Part shown: positions 10,553-21,657 of the stretch, piece by piece
How positions within the stretch are numbered: the stretch's first letter is position 1
Layout of the letters: each line of letters opens with the position of its first letter
Assembly (NCBI RefSeq): GCF_019279795.1
Contig: NC_056725.1
Location: 1,613,238,859 to 1,613,302,858, forward strand
Origin: Protopterus annectens
Taxonomy: Eukaryota > Chordata > Ceratodontiformes > Protopteridae
Length of the DNA: 64,000 nt
Direction: 5' to 3'
Notes under the pieces: generated by a model
What the model was told of the DNA's origin: nothing
Databases searched by the model: none
Seen by the model: only the letters and a program-made list of their open reading frames with translations
Made by a program: the position numbers and the translations under genes

Positions 10553-10859
10553 CTGCAGTGTACAAACATGATAATAAATGTTTCTTCAGATCTGGGACCC
10601 CCGGTCCTCCCTTTTTGTCCTCATCTGTCATCCATTCCTATCCCATTCTTGGCCTTTTACACTCCTACACAGTCTTTAAATGTTTCACCTTTTCTAATCG
10701 CTTGCTTCCCAGTAAATACCAAAAGATGTGGCTCTGATACTTCGAATGTTTGTTATAGCACAGTTTGTGTATCAGTATTTTTTGATCCATTTCAAAACAC
10801 AGTCTGCCATTTCTCCAGCTGCTTCTTCATCTTCTGTAGGATTTCCTCATATGTTCTCT

Positions 10860-11490
10860 ACATTCTATCCTAGTGTTACCCTCAATGCTATTCCTAAATA
10901 CTTTTATCACTTTTCTTATTCCCACTCCCTACCTATTTGTCCCCCTTTCCCCGCCCTACTTCCCACTAGTAACATCTGTGTTTTATCCCAGTTAGTATTA
11001 CATCCAGCTACCTGTCCAAACATCCCTACAGTCTTCCACAGCCTAACCTATATTCTTCTTGAGATGCGTTAGTCTCAGCAAAATATCATCTGCATACAGT
11101 TACATTTTCCTTTACTCCTTCTCCCATCTATATCCTCTTATACTAGATGATTTAGTCGACTCAGCTAACAGCTCAGTATAGATGGCAAACAGTGGGGACA
11201 GCAGGCATCCCTGACTTGTACCACTCTTTATATCCATCTCACTTAGTAGTCTGGCCTAATCTTCACTCTCACTCTCACTTTTGTCCAGTGATAGAATTTC
11301 TTCAACATACCTTCTGAATTTGATGGAAACTGACTTCCTTCCAATAACTCTATCAGATATTGCCAATTTCACTTCATTCCTAATAATAGGCCCTCTCAGA
11401 CTGTCAGCATCCTGCACATCCAGCATTCTCATCAGTCTCCTCTCCCCTCCTTCACTTTCCACTACTAGAATCTCTTCTACCCCCATCCTC
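10860..11490 (-). pseudogene. L1/Tx1-like reverse transcriptase remnant
   Basis: Minus-strand blocks in order: the region at 11256-11486 with PIIRNEVKLAISD (the PI..EEI..AI block before motif 1 of L1/Tx1 RTs), then near 11160-11230 IKSGTSQGCLLSPLFAIY (the GxxQGCPLSPLLFALY block) and ELLAES, then near 11075-11100 VYADDILL, the catalytic YADD. The order and wording fit the L1/Tx1 branch rather than CR1. There are frame changes between the blocks, so this is a fossil. Confidence 0.75.
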
Positions 11491-11519
11491 TTTCCCTCCC
11501 AAATTATATAATCTCTTCT

Positions 11520-11660
11520 TCTTCCTCTTCCTCTTTCTCTTCCGACTTTTCCAGGTTAGGGGTCGCCACAGCGGATCACCTGTCCACTCATGATTGGCAG
11601 TGGAGTTTTACGGTGTCGAGTTGCCAGCCCGGCGCCCAGCCTTCCATAGAAGGCACACAC
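11520..11660 (-). repeat. Dispersed repeat fragment before a CA array
   Basis: Contains GGGGTCGCCACAGCGGATCA (11560-11579), a stretch I know from abundant fish SINE-like repeats, then a Cys/Gly-rich piece and a CA array. Strand and family are uncertain. Confidence 0.45.
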
Positions 11661-11666
11661 ATACAT

Positions 11667-11750
<84 letters not shown>
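11667..11750. repeat. (CA)n microsatellite
   Basis: Uninterrupted CA dinucleotides over about 84 bp, adjoining the repeat fragment at 11520-11660. Confidence 0.97.
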
Positions 11751-11753
<3 letters not shown>

Positions 11754-12149
11754 CCTAGGGCAAATAATTTTAAATCCCTCTAATATATCCCCCAGTTTCA
11801 CTCTCCTCCTTACCTCATCTTTGTTCCACAATATACATATTCCTCTTTACACTTCTTGCTGCCCCATTTTGAGAGCCAACATATTATTCCTTTTAGGGAA
11901 CTTTTTAAAATAAACCCGTTCCACCACTCTTATTTTATTACAAACCTTCTGATCATCCCATTTTTGCAATCTTTGTCTTATCGCCTTCCCTTTCTCTTCC
12001 CACTCCTCCGTTATTCTCTCTTATTTTCTGCCAATGCTCTCCTCAAAATTTCCTCTAACACTTGCTTTCCCTTCTCATCCTCCATCCATTATGTGGGAAT
12101 TCAACAGTGTGATTTCAGAGATACCTCTTTCCTCCATGCCAGTTTCACA

Positions 12150-12800
12150 CTAATTATCGCACAATGCATAAATGTAATAAGTTTTACACATGCCTCCTCT
12201 ACAACATCCTAATGTTCTTTTTTTTGCAAAGTAAAACCTAACTATCCTTGACCTACTACCATGCCTTGCTGAGTAATATGGCAACTCTGCCCAAATCACC
12301 TTATCATTCTTCACCTGCCTTATATCCACCCATCCTACTGATTCACAAAATTCTTTCAGAAATCTCCCTTCTTTTGTCAGCCTTCTGGCTCTAGGTCCTG
12401 AGATTACTTCATCCTTCATCATCATTTTATTCCAGTCCCTTATAAAAACTCCTAATCCCTTCTGAAATCTAACAATTTCTCCCAGCATCGTTCTCATTGT
12501 CCTGATTCCTGCTTTGAGTGGAATATAAACTGCTGCTACTGTAATTCATCTCCCTTAAATGTACCTTTGAACCCTCCTGTCCGTTATTCTATCTGCCACT
12601 TTCAATGGCATGGTTTGCTGAACTAAAAATCCACACCCTTTCTGCTAATGTACCTATGCCGAATTTACCACTACATGAAACCCACCTTTCCTCTAATATT
12701 TATACACATTTGCTTCCACATGTCCTCTGTAATTGCTCCTACCTGTGTCTTTACTCACTTCAGTTTTCCCGCCCCCTTTCTCTCTTATCCTTATTTCTCA
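12150..12800 (-). pseudogene. L1/Tx1-like endonuclease remnant
   Basis: The minus-strand open segment 12150-12497 (115 codons) contains LKEFCESVGWVDIRQVKND, the F..F....GLVDI..... block of L1/Tx1 endonucleases, and SRSRIVRFYFAKKR, matching the SRIDRFYVSK block. Upstream in minus-strand sense, ADRITDRRVQRYI and TVAAVYIPLKAG match the IxDRRVL...AVYAPN block. The usual GDFN is replaced by a degenerate RDWN. This domain would nick target DNA; here it is broken by stops. Confidence 0.68.
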
Positions 12801-12913
12801 TACATTTCACATTCCATACCTTAATACTTAAATGCACCTCTTTATTCAGTACCATCCTCCAACAGGTCCAACATCCTCTCTCCTCTTCTTTCCCTTCCTT
12901 CTCATGTCCATAA

Positions 12914-13320
12914 AATTGTTCCTTATGTAAATATCGCCTTGTGCAATATCATATCGCCAAAGTGCATTGCCTCCACAATTATAACTTTATACATCAGTAT
13001 ATGCATCACTTCCTGTAGCAAAGTCAATTTCACTCTGCGCAACTCCTTGTGCACCAGTACCATCTTTAATGTCATAACTATGACAATGCAAAAGCAACCT
13101 GGCCTCTCTGCATAGCCCTCTCTTCATTGCAATCTCATGCCCTTCTCTCTTCTAGTTAATACCCCACTAGTCAGCAACATTGCTTGTGTAAGCTGCCCTG
13201 CCCCGTAATCATTTTCTTCCTCTTTCCTCTTCTGTGCACCTCTCTTTACACCTCTCTTCTACTTGATGTACTGCTCATTCTGCTTGCATCTATTGATCCT
13301 TTCTCCTTCCCTCCGTGATT
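12914..13320 (-). other. L1/Tx1-like LINE interior, no clear domain
   Basis: C/T-rich on the plus strand. It sits between the endonuclease and ORF1 parts of the LINE, and no motif could be named. Confidence 0.4.
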
Positions 13321-13441
13321 CACTTAGCTGTCTTCTAAATGGCGAACTCCTTATCTGCACATCTGCCTACCTCCCCCTGTACCTACCCCTCTCATACCTT
13401 TGTGCAGATAGGGAGTTTGCCATTTAGAAGACAGCTAAGTG
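13321..13441. repeat. 41 bp inverted repeat, 39 bp loop
   Basis: 13321-13361 and 13401-13441 are reverse complements apart from 2 of 41 positions, both compatible with G:U pairs in RNA. The arms include CACTTAGCTGTCTTCTAAAT and its complement. Confidence 0.9.
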
Positions 13442-14176
13442 AATTACTAATCTATAACCTTATTCTGCTTCCATCCAGTTCTATTCCCAAACACTCAGTC
13501 TATCCCCATCTTAAACCAATTACACAAAAATATGTTCAATAACAAATTCCTGTTTTCAACCTCCTCTTTGTTTTACATGATCAACATGCCAATGAGTTTG
13601 TTATTGTTCACTAGCCCTGTAGGTTTCACATATTATTCATACTGACTCACCCTCATACACTCTTCCTTAACTCCCAGCCCTTGTTTGCAGCACCTTCCCA
13701 TCCCAGCTGTGGAAATTACTCTACCTCTTCTTCCTCACACTTTCATCTCATCCTATTCATCATTATCTATGTACCCCCCTTGACTCAAATCACATCCATC
13801 CTGTCCTGTTTACTATCTTTTCTTTTCCGCGCCATAACTCTGTACCAGTTTGGCATGGTCTGTTAGATAACACATAATCCTTCATCTTGTAAATATACTT
13901 CCTAAACTTCATTCCTTCACCTAAAATCTATTAGCAATCCCCCTCTTCCATTATCACTGTAACATAGCCATCATAGTCCATATCAAGTTGCATTAAGTAG
14001 CCATATGAACACTGTGCCTCTAAACTGTTCTTAATAAAAAGTGGTGCAAAGCTAAAAACTGGATATAAACATGTTTCCCCCACCCAACAACTCAGTGTCC
14101 CAGTCGCCATAGCCCATACCACTTTCCTTTAAATAGACACATGTAATAACTATTGTACGTTTTGTATTTTTTATAT

Positions 14177-14336
14177 TTTTTCCCTAAGAGATTTGTTTGT
14201 TTTTGAATTGAATTGTACAGGTTATAATTCACATTAAAGGTGGGAAAAGTTTTGAAATGATTTATTGTGGTCTCATTTTTTATATCACAAAAACCTGGCA
14301 TTTTAAAAGGGGTGTGTACACTTTTTATATCCACTG
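14177..14336 (-). mobile_element. Tc1/mariner-type transposon end
   Basis: The right end reads CTTTTTATATCCACTG followed by TA (14337-14338), the TA target typical of Tc1/mariner. On the minus strand it starts CAGTGGATATAAAAAG and continues with a CACACCCCTTTTAAAATG, GCCAGGTTTTTGTGAT pattern, a terminal sequence widespread in fish and amphibian Tc1-like elements. No transposase or second inverted end was found within the adjoining bases, so this is a terminal fragment or a short non-autonomous copy. Confidence 0.72.
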
Positions 14337-14589
14337 TATATCTTCTTTAGTCATCATCCAGATCTTGTCTCCTTCTCTGCTTTTGACAAATAACGTCCAA
14401 CTTCTCATTAAGTCTCTTTTATTTTCTAAAAACTGTTAAATATCCTTTCACTCTCCATCCTAAAGCTATCTCTTCCTCATCATCCTGCTGATGTCCATTA
14501 GTCTCCTGCAGCTCTGATGACCCCGTATTAAGTCTGTAGTTTGCTGGTTTCTATCCCTCGTCTGCAATTGTAAACATGTTGGCCATACT

Positions 14590-15001
14590 CTGTTGAAGAT
14601 CCTAAAATTAGATGGATAGGTCATTCTCTAGCAGATTCCCTTCTCCTTGCACACTCTAATCACTGACAGGAATGCTTTCCTCTTCTGCCTGGTCTCAAAG
14701 GAAAAGTTCATAGACACAAAAAATATGCTCACCTGCTGCATTCAATTTCTTCTTAGTTCACCACAGTCCCTTTAGTATTTTCTCCAAAAGTGAAAAAAGT
14801 TTGAACTCACACAATTATGCCATTGTATGTGCTCTCTGTTTGAATCTCTGACTGGGGAATACCAGTCCATTTTTCAATGATCCCAGTGACTACAGCTGCA
14901 CAGTCTCGTCCTTCATATCTCTCCAGGATGCCCATCACGTGTATATTTTTCCTTTTGATTCTCTGCATTCCCCCAAAAAGTATAATGACGGTTTGATGTC
15001 C
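14590..15001 (-). pseudogene. L1/Tx1-like ORF1 remnant (RNA-binding protein)
   Basis: The minus-strand open segment from about 15001 down to 14807 shows RIKRKNIHVMGILERYEGRD, the RRNNIRIIGIPE..EG.D block that opens the RRM domain of L1-type ORF1 proteins, then IIEKWTGI. Downstream near 14690 RQKRKAFLSVIR matches the T.RKRK.F....R.L block of the C-terminal domain. ORF1 proteins coat LINE RNA. The M codon upstream at about 15046 belongs to DIRS sequence joined by insertion, so the true ORF1 start is missing. Confidence 0.7.
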
Positions 15002-15240
15002 AAAAACACATTGCCTTGCTGGCATACGAGTACTGGAGTCATGCAACTCATCACCCCCCTCCTGGCATGAATACTGGAGTCATGCAACTCACCACCCCCC
15101 TCCCGGCAATCTATCAAAACTCAGAGCTCTTCCCACTGTCTGTTTGTTGATGTGAAAGACAAATCACCCGGTAGCACCAGGACCTCCATTTAAACCCACA
15201 GACAGGACACTTTCAGCCTTCTAGAGCCACAGTCAGAGAA
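15002..15240. repeat. Left inverted terminal repeat of the DIRS element
   Basis: It starts AAAAACACATTGCC and aligns in inverted orientation with 33452-33640, sharing CCCACTG, CACCAGGAC, TTTAAACC(C/T)ACAGAC and CAGCCTTCTAG-like pieces. It contains a two-copy tandem of about 46 bp at 15022-15115 (units built on ACTGGAGTCATGCAACTCA). Confidence 0.8.
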
Positions 15241-16079
15241 GGATCTCTTGAAAGACTGTTCTTCTCCTCTAGTTTACTTCAGCTAATGAGCTCAGATAAT
15301 AAACCCTTTTGGGGGGGGGGGTTATTCCTCGCTCTGCCTTTTTTCTGTCTGTGCTTGAAATGTGTATGCTGCTGATTTGCTTGTTTATCTCCTTTATAAA
15401 GTTGTATCTACTTGGGAGTTTTATTTCTGTTTCAGTTTGAGTTATACTGTTTATTTTAAGCTAGTTCTAAGTTTCTTTCGGTTTCAAACCATTCAAATGT
15501 ATCTAAGGACCACTGGTGAGTGTTTCCTTCAGTTTCTACACTAAGGCCACTTTCGTGCAATTCCTGTCATTGCCTCATGCTAACAGAATTGTGAGTAAAT
15601 CACTACTGTTATTTCCATTGAATTAAAGCTTATTTTTGAATATTTTTGTAGGAAAACGTGTTTTTTCTTTACCTTTCTTTTCTCTCTGGGGCTATGGTTA
15701 TTTGAGAAAATTGAGTAAAGTTACAGCATTGTAATGTTTTTTTTTCATTTAAATTGTAATTCTGGCTCTATTTTGTTTGTGAAACATTTCTCACTGGAAT
15801 TTTTTCAAAGGTTATTTTCGGTTGTTTTCTATGTATTTGGGTCTGAAACTAAACATTATTTATTAAATCTGGGGGTCTTTGTGACAGGTATTTGATTCTT
15901 TTTGCTGGACTACTGAAATTGTTGTCATTTTAAAGTGCAATATTCTGTATAAAATCCTGTAGAAATAGATTTCATATTGCTATTTAAAGAGAGAATAGTG
16001 GGTTTTGTCCATTTTGTACTGAGTTGACTGTGCAACCAGCACTTAATATTTATCTGGCTAGTTTTTGTCCCCTGAATGG
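15241..16079 (+). other. DIRS 5' leader region
   Basis: AT-rich stretch with a G run at 15311-15320. No open frame of note was found; it lies between the left terminal repeat and the gag-like region. Confidence 0.45.
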
Positions 16080-17640
16080 ACAGACTCAAAGAAGATGCTT
16101 CCCACCCCCAGCCAACTTCATCATGTACCCCCTTTTGCACCTAAAAAAACATGCAAATAAATAAAAGTGTGTCAGCCTATGGCTTCTGGGCAGGCTATCT
16201 GACCCTTCACCTTCTGTTAACTCCATGTGTCCTGGTTCTGTGTTAGCATTGCAACTATGTGTGTGACAAGAGGGTTTGCGACTGTACCATTGCCTGATTC
16301 AGGTATGGGAAAGCCAAACCCTTTATGTGCAGGGGAAGTCAGGGTTGCAGAATCTGTTACCACTGTCGATACCTTTCCCACCTGTGAGTCTCCCACTAGT
16401 ATAGTGCATTCAGATAAGAGACAGAAGACCCACCATGTGGTAGGGCATCAGTCTGACTGGATTAAATCAATTTTCCAGGCAGTTGATTATGGGTTATGAC
16501 TAATGCCAGCACTTTACCACTGGTCAGTCATTTAAGGATACTTATTTTGTAGGGGATACTGGTGGTGTCTGAGGTTTCAGATCTGATAATGTTGGATCAG
16601 TCTTGTTCCTCTGATGGCAAACTGGTTCAGTAATCCAAATAGAATTTTTCATTTTCCCAAATGCTGGTTAGATTTAAGGATATAGTCATCCCGGAGCAAT
16701 TGTCAACTACCCCTGAGATCCGCAAGCTTTATGACCTTTTGGAGGATGAAGCTGTGGATGTGTAGACTTTTCCTCCATTGATCCTGGCATTGCAGGATGT
16801 TCTCAAGAAATCTTGTAATTCTCATCTGCACATTGAAGCTCTGCCAGAAACAGTGTTCAAGAAATTCAGGGTATGCTCAGCCAAGCCTGACCTTCAATCC
16901 CCCTTATATGCAGACAGTGCTTTGGTGTCTCCAGTGAATTCTTCTAATAAAAGAATTTTGTCTTCTTCAAATCCTGATAAATAGGCAAATGGTTAGAATT
17001 TCAGAGAAAGTAGCTAGCACGTCCAGCATAGTAAATTTTAAAATGTTTAAATACCAGTGTTTTATGTGGAAGCTTGTGTTGCGACGTATGTACAGTTTAG
17101 ACAAATTTGATAAATCTTTAGCCACCGAGCAAAAAGGTCTACATAAAATATATAGTTTCCAATGTTTCTCATGCTTCAAAATACTCTTTAAAGAGTGCCT
17201 TGGAGGGGGGGCTGATATTACTGCTCAAAATGCATCATCATCAGTTGCGATAAGGAGGCATACTTGGTGGCACAGCCAGAACTTTTCCGATGACTTATAA
17301 AATGAGATTTTGAATATTCCACGAGTCTAATTGTATGTTTGGTATAACAGCTAATAAGATCTTTTAATACCAGGAAGACAGAAGGAAACTCATGCAAGGG
17401 GTGTCAAAGGTGTTTTATATTCCCAAATGTCCCTCCTTAAAACAGGATCATTTTTGTTGGCCTTCTAAACAGAAGTCCCAGTTGAACAAAAACAAAGGCA
17501 ATAAAAGGAAATGGGAAGACAAGAACCTTGTCAATCCTAATAAGAGAGGGGTTCCTTTCACAAAAAGTATATTCCAGGTTATGAATATGTCAAGGCACAA
17601 CCCAGTACCATGTCTCCAGTATTAGCTCTCAACAAGGCAG
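16080..17640 (+). pseudogene. DIRS gag-like region, broken
   Basis: Assigned mainly by position before the RT. Short plus-strand open segments (16227-16499, 16778-16984, 16989-17300, 17392-17625) are rich in Lys and Ser, and the last carries a strongly basic run KQKSQLNKNKGNKRKWEDK. The frames do not join. No catalytic motif was found, as expected for gag. The exact product is not recognisable. Confidence 0.5.
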
Positions 17641-18600
17641 CCTGGCTGTCAGTGGATTCCACAAGTGGATGCTCAGCATAGTTTGCCAGGACTACAAGAT
17701 GGTAGTGGAAAGAAAATCCACCTCCATTCAAAAGGATCCCACCTCATCCATCAGACCAGACTTTGTTATTCCTTCCTATGTTGTGGCAAATGTTGGACTC
17801 GTGTCATAGAACCAGTCCGTCCTTTGGAAAGAATGAGAGGTTTCTACTACAGACTTTTCCTGGCCCCCAAAAACAGTCGTTGTTGAGACAATTGTTGGAC
17901 CTTTCCTTTCTGAATACATTTGCAAGGATCCCAAGTTCAAAATGCTCATGCTGTAGACAGCGATGCACCTGTTGCCAGACCACTGTTTCATAGTGATCCT
18001 ATGCATGAAGTCTCCATATTATCATATCCCCCTTGCTCATCTTTTCAGGGGATTTCTGAGATTTGTTGTGTCTGGTATGCACTCAAGTGTTTACCAAATG
18101 CTGTGCCCTAATAGTGACCCACTGACTGACTCGGGGCATTCATATTTTTCCTTACTTAGATGATGTGTGGATCTGTGCAGAGTCTGAGTCCAGGTGTTTG
18201 GATACTCTAAAAAAGGTTTCGGCTTTACTCTTGCTGCTGGGATTCAGTTTGAACCTCCAGAAATCATGTTTGATTCCCTCACAAAGACTAGTCTTCCTGG
18301 GGTTGTTATTGGACTCCCACCAGAGAATGGTCTTTCTTTCCAAAGGCAAGATCCTGTCTTACCAGAAGCTGTTTCTAGAATTCTCCAAGAGGAATTTATC
18401 ATTGGCAATCGAATTTCTAAAAAGTCTCAGATTAATGGCAGCAAATATTCTTGTGATACTACTGGCTCATCTTCACATGAGGAAAATTCAGTGGTGTGTC
18501 CAAACTGTTGGACTCAGCACCTTGATTCCCTCTAATCTCAGTTGCTGGCACCCTTCATCAGGCAAGAGTTATGGTGGTGGAGAGAACAGTTGAGTATCAA
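17641..18600 (+). pseudogene. DIRS-type reverse transcriptase, broken
   Basis: Plus-strand blocks in DIRS RT order across frames: SIRPDFVIPSYV near 17740, STTDFSWPPKT near 17850 (the YSNLFLVPKK block), FLRFVVSGMHSSVYQML (HRKFLRFAV block) near 18060, PYLDDVWICAES with the catalytic YLDD at 18153-18164, and LNLQKSCLIPSQRLVFLGLL near 18260 (the DIRS signature LNLEKS.LVPSQ...LGL). The longest open segment is 18165-18593. Frames break at least three times before YLDD. The enzyme would copy DIRS RNA in the particle. Confidence 0.85.
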
Positions 18601-19135
18601 TCTGGGACTTACTTTCTCCCCTGATGTTCCAAAGCAATCTGTCCAGACACATTCATCCAATTTTGCTTGTGTATCTGGGTCAGTTGAGATGCTAGTGCAA
18701 GGCACTTGGGGGCCTAAGTATGCATGGAAGCACATCAATATCAAAGAGGTGTTGTCAGTGATTCATGCTCTGAAAGTCCTTCAAAACCCCATCAGTCCTC
18801 TTCTGGTGGTTGCTGATAACACCAAAGTGATGTAGGACCTCAAAAAATAAGGTGGTAGAATGTCTTACTCTCTGTGTTGGTTGGCAATGATGGACTGAAA
18901 GCTGGCTTTACAGTATTCTCTGTATCTTCAGGCATAATACATCCCATCAGAGCAGAACATCATGGTAAACAGACGAAGCAGATCCTGAGCAGACCCACAC
19001 AAATGGCATCTCAAAACAGTGGTGTTCAATATCTAGTCCAGACATCGGGAACACCTCAAATATATATGTTTGCTTCCTTTCAAAACAGACAGGGAGAAAT
19101 TCTGTTGCAGACATCCTTGCAGACGTATTTGTAAA
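18601..19135 (+). pseudogene. DIRS RNase H-like region, broken
   Basis: The segment 18542-18835 gives GTWGPKYAWKHINIKEVLSV then HALKVLQ and VVADNTKVM, matching the DIRS RNase H pattern GxW....HIN.LEL.AV..AL and RTDNTTVV, with Ala in place of Thr before the Asp. The segment 18874-19134 gives LVQTSGTPQIYMFASFQNRQ, matching the WGTPQ(V/I)DLFA...NRQ block that follows in DIRS polyproteins. Stops and shifts separate the pieces. Confidence 0.78.
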
Positions 19136-19401
19136 ATAACTGCATTTTCATTCCCTTGGACAAAAATGTTCCTGATGCATGTCTACCCTTCCCACTGTTC
19201 ACAAGTTACTTTCTGAAGAGCAGGAAAAAATGCTAAAGATCACTGTGGTGACCCCTGTTGGCCCAGACAGAATTGGTTCTCCTTTTTAATGTTACTGGCC
19301 AAGAACAATTACCACAGACTTCCACACACTATGGATCTGCTTATACAGCTTTATGGGGGGATTGTGCACCCCATTTTTGAGAAACTTCAGCTGACAGCCT
19401 A

Positions 19402-19668
19402 GATGATTGAATCTTGACTCCATTGAGGCACTTGTTTCATGAGGATGTGCAGCAGGTGTTAAAGAAGGACAGAAAACTTGTTACCAGAAAAAGTTATGTT
19501 TATAAATTGCTGACATTCTCTAAGTGTTGTCTAATTGGAAAAAGGGGGTCCACTGAGGTTAATATCCCTCTGGTCTTGAAATATTTATGTGAGCTATGTT
19601 TAGATGGCTTGTTGTATGTGTTAATTAAGGTTCATTTATTGGCCATCACTGCTTGTCTGCCTATGGAT
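19402..19668 (+). pseudogene. DIRS tyrosine recombinase, N-terminal part
   Basis: The open segment starting at 19414 gives VLKKDRKLVTRKSYVYKLLT, then a core-binding fold ending in LLAITACLPMD. It matches the N-terminal core-binding half of DIRS tyrosine recombinases (SxxT..Y...W..F..WC, then L.FL...L..GLS..TL..YLSAI). The frame is cut at 19668 by the hAT insertion and continues in the same frame at 32297. Confidence 0.8.
19661..19668. repeat. hAT target-site duplication, left copy
   Basis: CTATGGAT, matched by CAATGGAT at 32289-32296 (7 of 8). Eight bp duplications are the rule for hAT transposons. Confidence 0.8.
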
Positions 19669-19928
19669 CAGGGCCAGTGCTATCATTTTGGGAGCTCTCA
19701 GCAAATTTCAATTTGAGGGCCCTACCAAGGAGAATGTAAAGTGTGACTGCATTGCTGTCACACCCTCAACCCTGTCCAGCTCATCCAGCACCACTTAACA
19801 ATCACTATAGTGTTACTACAGTCAAACCATTAAGAATTGAAGTGCCAGGGTACACAATGACTGGCAGTTAGTACCAATGTTACATTATGACAAGCCCCTG
19901 TACCATTGCGAGGTAGCCACTCACAGAG

Positions 19929-19930
<2 letters not shown>

Positions 19931-19997
<67 letters not shown>
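19931..19997. repeat. (CA)n microsatellite
   Basis: Uninterrupted AC dinucleotides of about 67 bp, just after the 42 bp repeat at 19878-19919. Confidence 0.96.
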
Positions 19998-19999
<2 letters not shown>

Positions 20000-20378
20000 A
20001 CATTGCATACTCCTCAGCTATCCAGAATTTCACAGAATGTCTGGATTTGATTAATTTTGGGTGTGTTCCTCAAAATTTGTAGTTTTCTGGATTTTTATGG
20101 CATATTAGTGAGGACTCTGTTCACTAAATAATGACAGGCATTTGAGTTTCAGACTTCAGATGCTTCAAAAAATACATGATAACACATGTCCTTTTATTCC
20201 AGCAAATTCTGTAAAGTTTATAATAGGTTCATAGATAGGTACTAGGCTATCTGCCCGAAGGCATTTATAAGCCTAGCCAGAATGTGTTGACTTTCGCTGC
20301 CCCCTTAGATTAGTTCCCTGTGCCTCTGTACAGCAGAGACACAGAAGTGATCCCCAGGGTAAAGTTTCTGTTTCCCAT

Positions 20379-21293
20379 CTACTCGTCAAGGTTTCTCTTG
20401 AAGAGTGTTAGTGAGGAGCTGTGACTAATGTAGAGTGGAATCTTGTTCCAAAGCATGGGAAGTCTCTGGGACAGGAACCTATCCCTCCAGTACGTCCTAT
20501 TTATTGTTGTGGTGAGGTTTAGATCCCTAGAGTGTGTGGCTGGAAGGGATATGGTTTTCTTTAGGTGGAGCATGTCCATCAATTCTGGGTTGGACATGGC
20601 CTTGTATGTTAGGCAGAGATCACCTCTGAGTAGGCAGTATGCAACTGAGTATAGCTGGAGTTTCTTCAGTCGAGCTGCATAGGGCATCTGTTTGAGGTCA
20701 GTGATCCTCTTGGTGAGGTACTTCTGTGGTCTTTCCAGCTGTTGCAGGTGTCTTGTAAGGTACATCCCAAATGGGACATTGTACTCTATAGTGGGTCTGA
20801 TGAGTGATGAGTAGGGGGGCACAATGACCTCTTTTGATCTGGATGCAAACCCTTTTTTGATTAGGTGGGCCACATAGAAGGATTTTCTAACCACTTTGGC
20901 AATGTGATTATCAAAGGAGAGATTACTATCTACTTGGGTCCCCAGATCCTTTATTACGTGTTCCGTATTTAGGGGACTACTACCTATGTGGTAGTTTGTG
21001 GGTACTTTGTTTTTTCCAAAGTGGAAGATTATGCAATTTTTGGCATTTAGCTTGAGGCCATGATTTTGATTCCAGGTATCCATCTCAGTGAGACCCTTTT
21101 GGAGGATGTCTGTGTCAGCCGGGGAGTCAATTATAACCCCTAGTTTGCAGTCATCTGCGAACTTGGTTAGCCATAGTCCTCCTGTGCTTGCCTGTACCTC
21201 TGAGAAGTATAAGCCAGACAGGAGGGGTTCTAGGACTGAGCCCTTGGGGAAGGCCACCTGTAACCGGTTTAGAGTTGGACCTAGCTCCCGCAA
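20379..21293 (-). CDS. LINE B ORF2: RT palm to C-terminus
   Basis: An open segment of 304 codons ending at the natural ORF2 stop. It shows KGSVLEPLLSGLYF (the PQGSVLGPLLF block), LTKFADDCKLG with the catalytic FADD, HGLKLNAKNCIIFHFG, then the thumb region with GTQVDSNLSFDNHI, YSSLIRPTIEYN and QLERPQKYLTKRI, and the C-terminus with YWRDRFLSQRLP. All recur in copies C and D. The first codons come from a shifted frame; the true protein enters from 21151-21612 after a small indel near 21240-21290. It acts in target-primed reverse transcription. Confidence 0.85.
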   Translation of the reverse strand: MRELGPTLNRLQVAFPKGSVLEPLLSGLYFSEVQASTGGLWLTKFADDCKLGVIIDSPADTDILQKGLTEMDTWNQNHGLKLNAKNCIIFHFGKNKVPTNYHIGSSPLNTEHVIKDLGTQVDSNLSFDNHIAKVVRKSFYVAHLIKKGFASRSKEVIVPPYSSLIRPTIEYNVPFGMYLTRHLQQLERPQKYLTKRITDLKQMPYAARLKKLQLYSVAYCLLRGDLCLTYKAMSNPELMDMLHLKKTISLPATHSRDLNLTTTINRTYWRDRFLSQRLPMLWNKIPLYISHSSSLTLFKRNLDE

Positions 21294-21612
21294 CTTTCAC
21301 CATGTGTGTTCTGTCTGTGAGCCAGTTGGCAACCCATCTTGTGACATAGGGGTTTATGTTCAGGCTGGTGATCTTGTCTATAATACCAGAATGGGGAATG
21401 GTGTTGAAGGCCTTTGCAAGGTCTAGGTAGGCTATGTGTACCACCTTTCCCTTGTCTATACCCTTGGCAACTGTCTCAAAGAAGTCCACCAGGTTTAGGG
21501 GGCATGATCTGCCCTTAACAAAGCCGAACTGGGTAGGGTCCAGTGTTTGGAGGTTTCCAATGTCTCTATTAATGAGTTCCATGATGATGCACTCCATAGC
21601 CTTGCAGACCAA
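21151..21612 (-). pseudogene. LINE B ORF2: RT fingers and palm
   Basis: It continues ORF2 upstream of the FADD part, in a shifted frame. It holds LTSLVCKAME-type sequence at the start, PTQFGFVKGRSC, the first catalytic Asp block YLDLAKAFNTIPHSGIIDKI, WVANWLTDRTH and GGLPQG. Past about 21240 the frame is wrong and the real protein continues in 20379-21293. One small indel explains the break. Confidence 0.82.
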
Positions 21613-21657
21613 GCTAGTCAGGCTTATAGGGCAATAGTTCCCGGAGACTGTTGTGGC

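Larger units (their letters stand above)
8850..15001 (-). mobile_element. L1/Tx1-like LINE, decayed, nearly full length
   Basis: About 6.1 kb read on the minus strand. ORF1 remnants lie at 14590-15001, an endonuclease at about 12150-12800, an RT at about 10950-11490 with YADD, and a C-terminal Cys motif near 9690. A minus-strand AATAAA (complement of about 8880-8885) marks the 3' end. The strong C/T richness of the plus strand here is simply the antisense of this A/G-rich LINE, and the many plus-strand ORFs are shadows. It has been hit by a SINE (10417-10552), a repeat fragment plus CA array (11540-11750) and a Tc1 end (14177-14336). The DIRS at 15002 cuts its 5' side. Confidence 0.7.
15002..19668 (+). 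mobile_element. DIRS-like retrotransposon, left part
   Basis: A tyrosine-recombinase retrotransposon of about 6.0 kb, split by a hAT transposon. The left part holds the left terminal repeat (15002-15240), a gag-like region (about 16080-17640), RT (17640-18600), an RNase H-like region (18600-19135) and the start of the recombinase (19402-19668). It resumes at 32297 and ends at 33640. Both ends begin or end with AAAAACACA(T/C)TGCC as inverted copies. At the split, the recombinase frame runs on perfectly from 19668 to 32297. There is no target duplication at the outer ends, as expected for DIRS. Confidence 0.85.

Noticed and set aside
8880-14120. Many plus-strand ORFs rich in Ser, Pro and Leu
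   Set aside because: They are the antisense of an A/G-rich L1/Tx1-like LINE read on the minus strand; none shows a domain.
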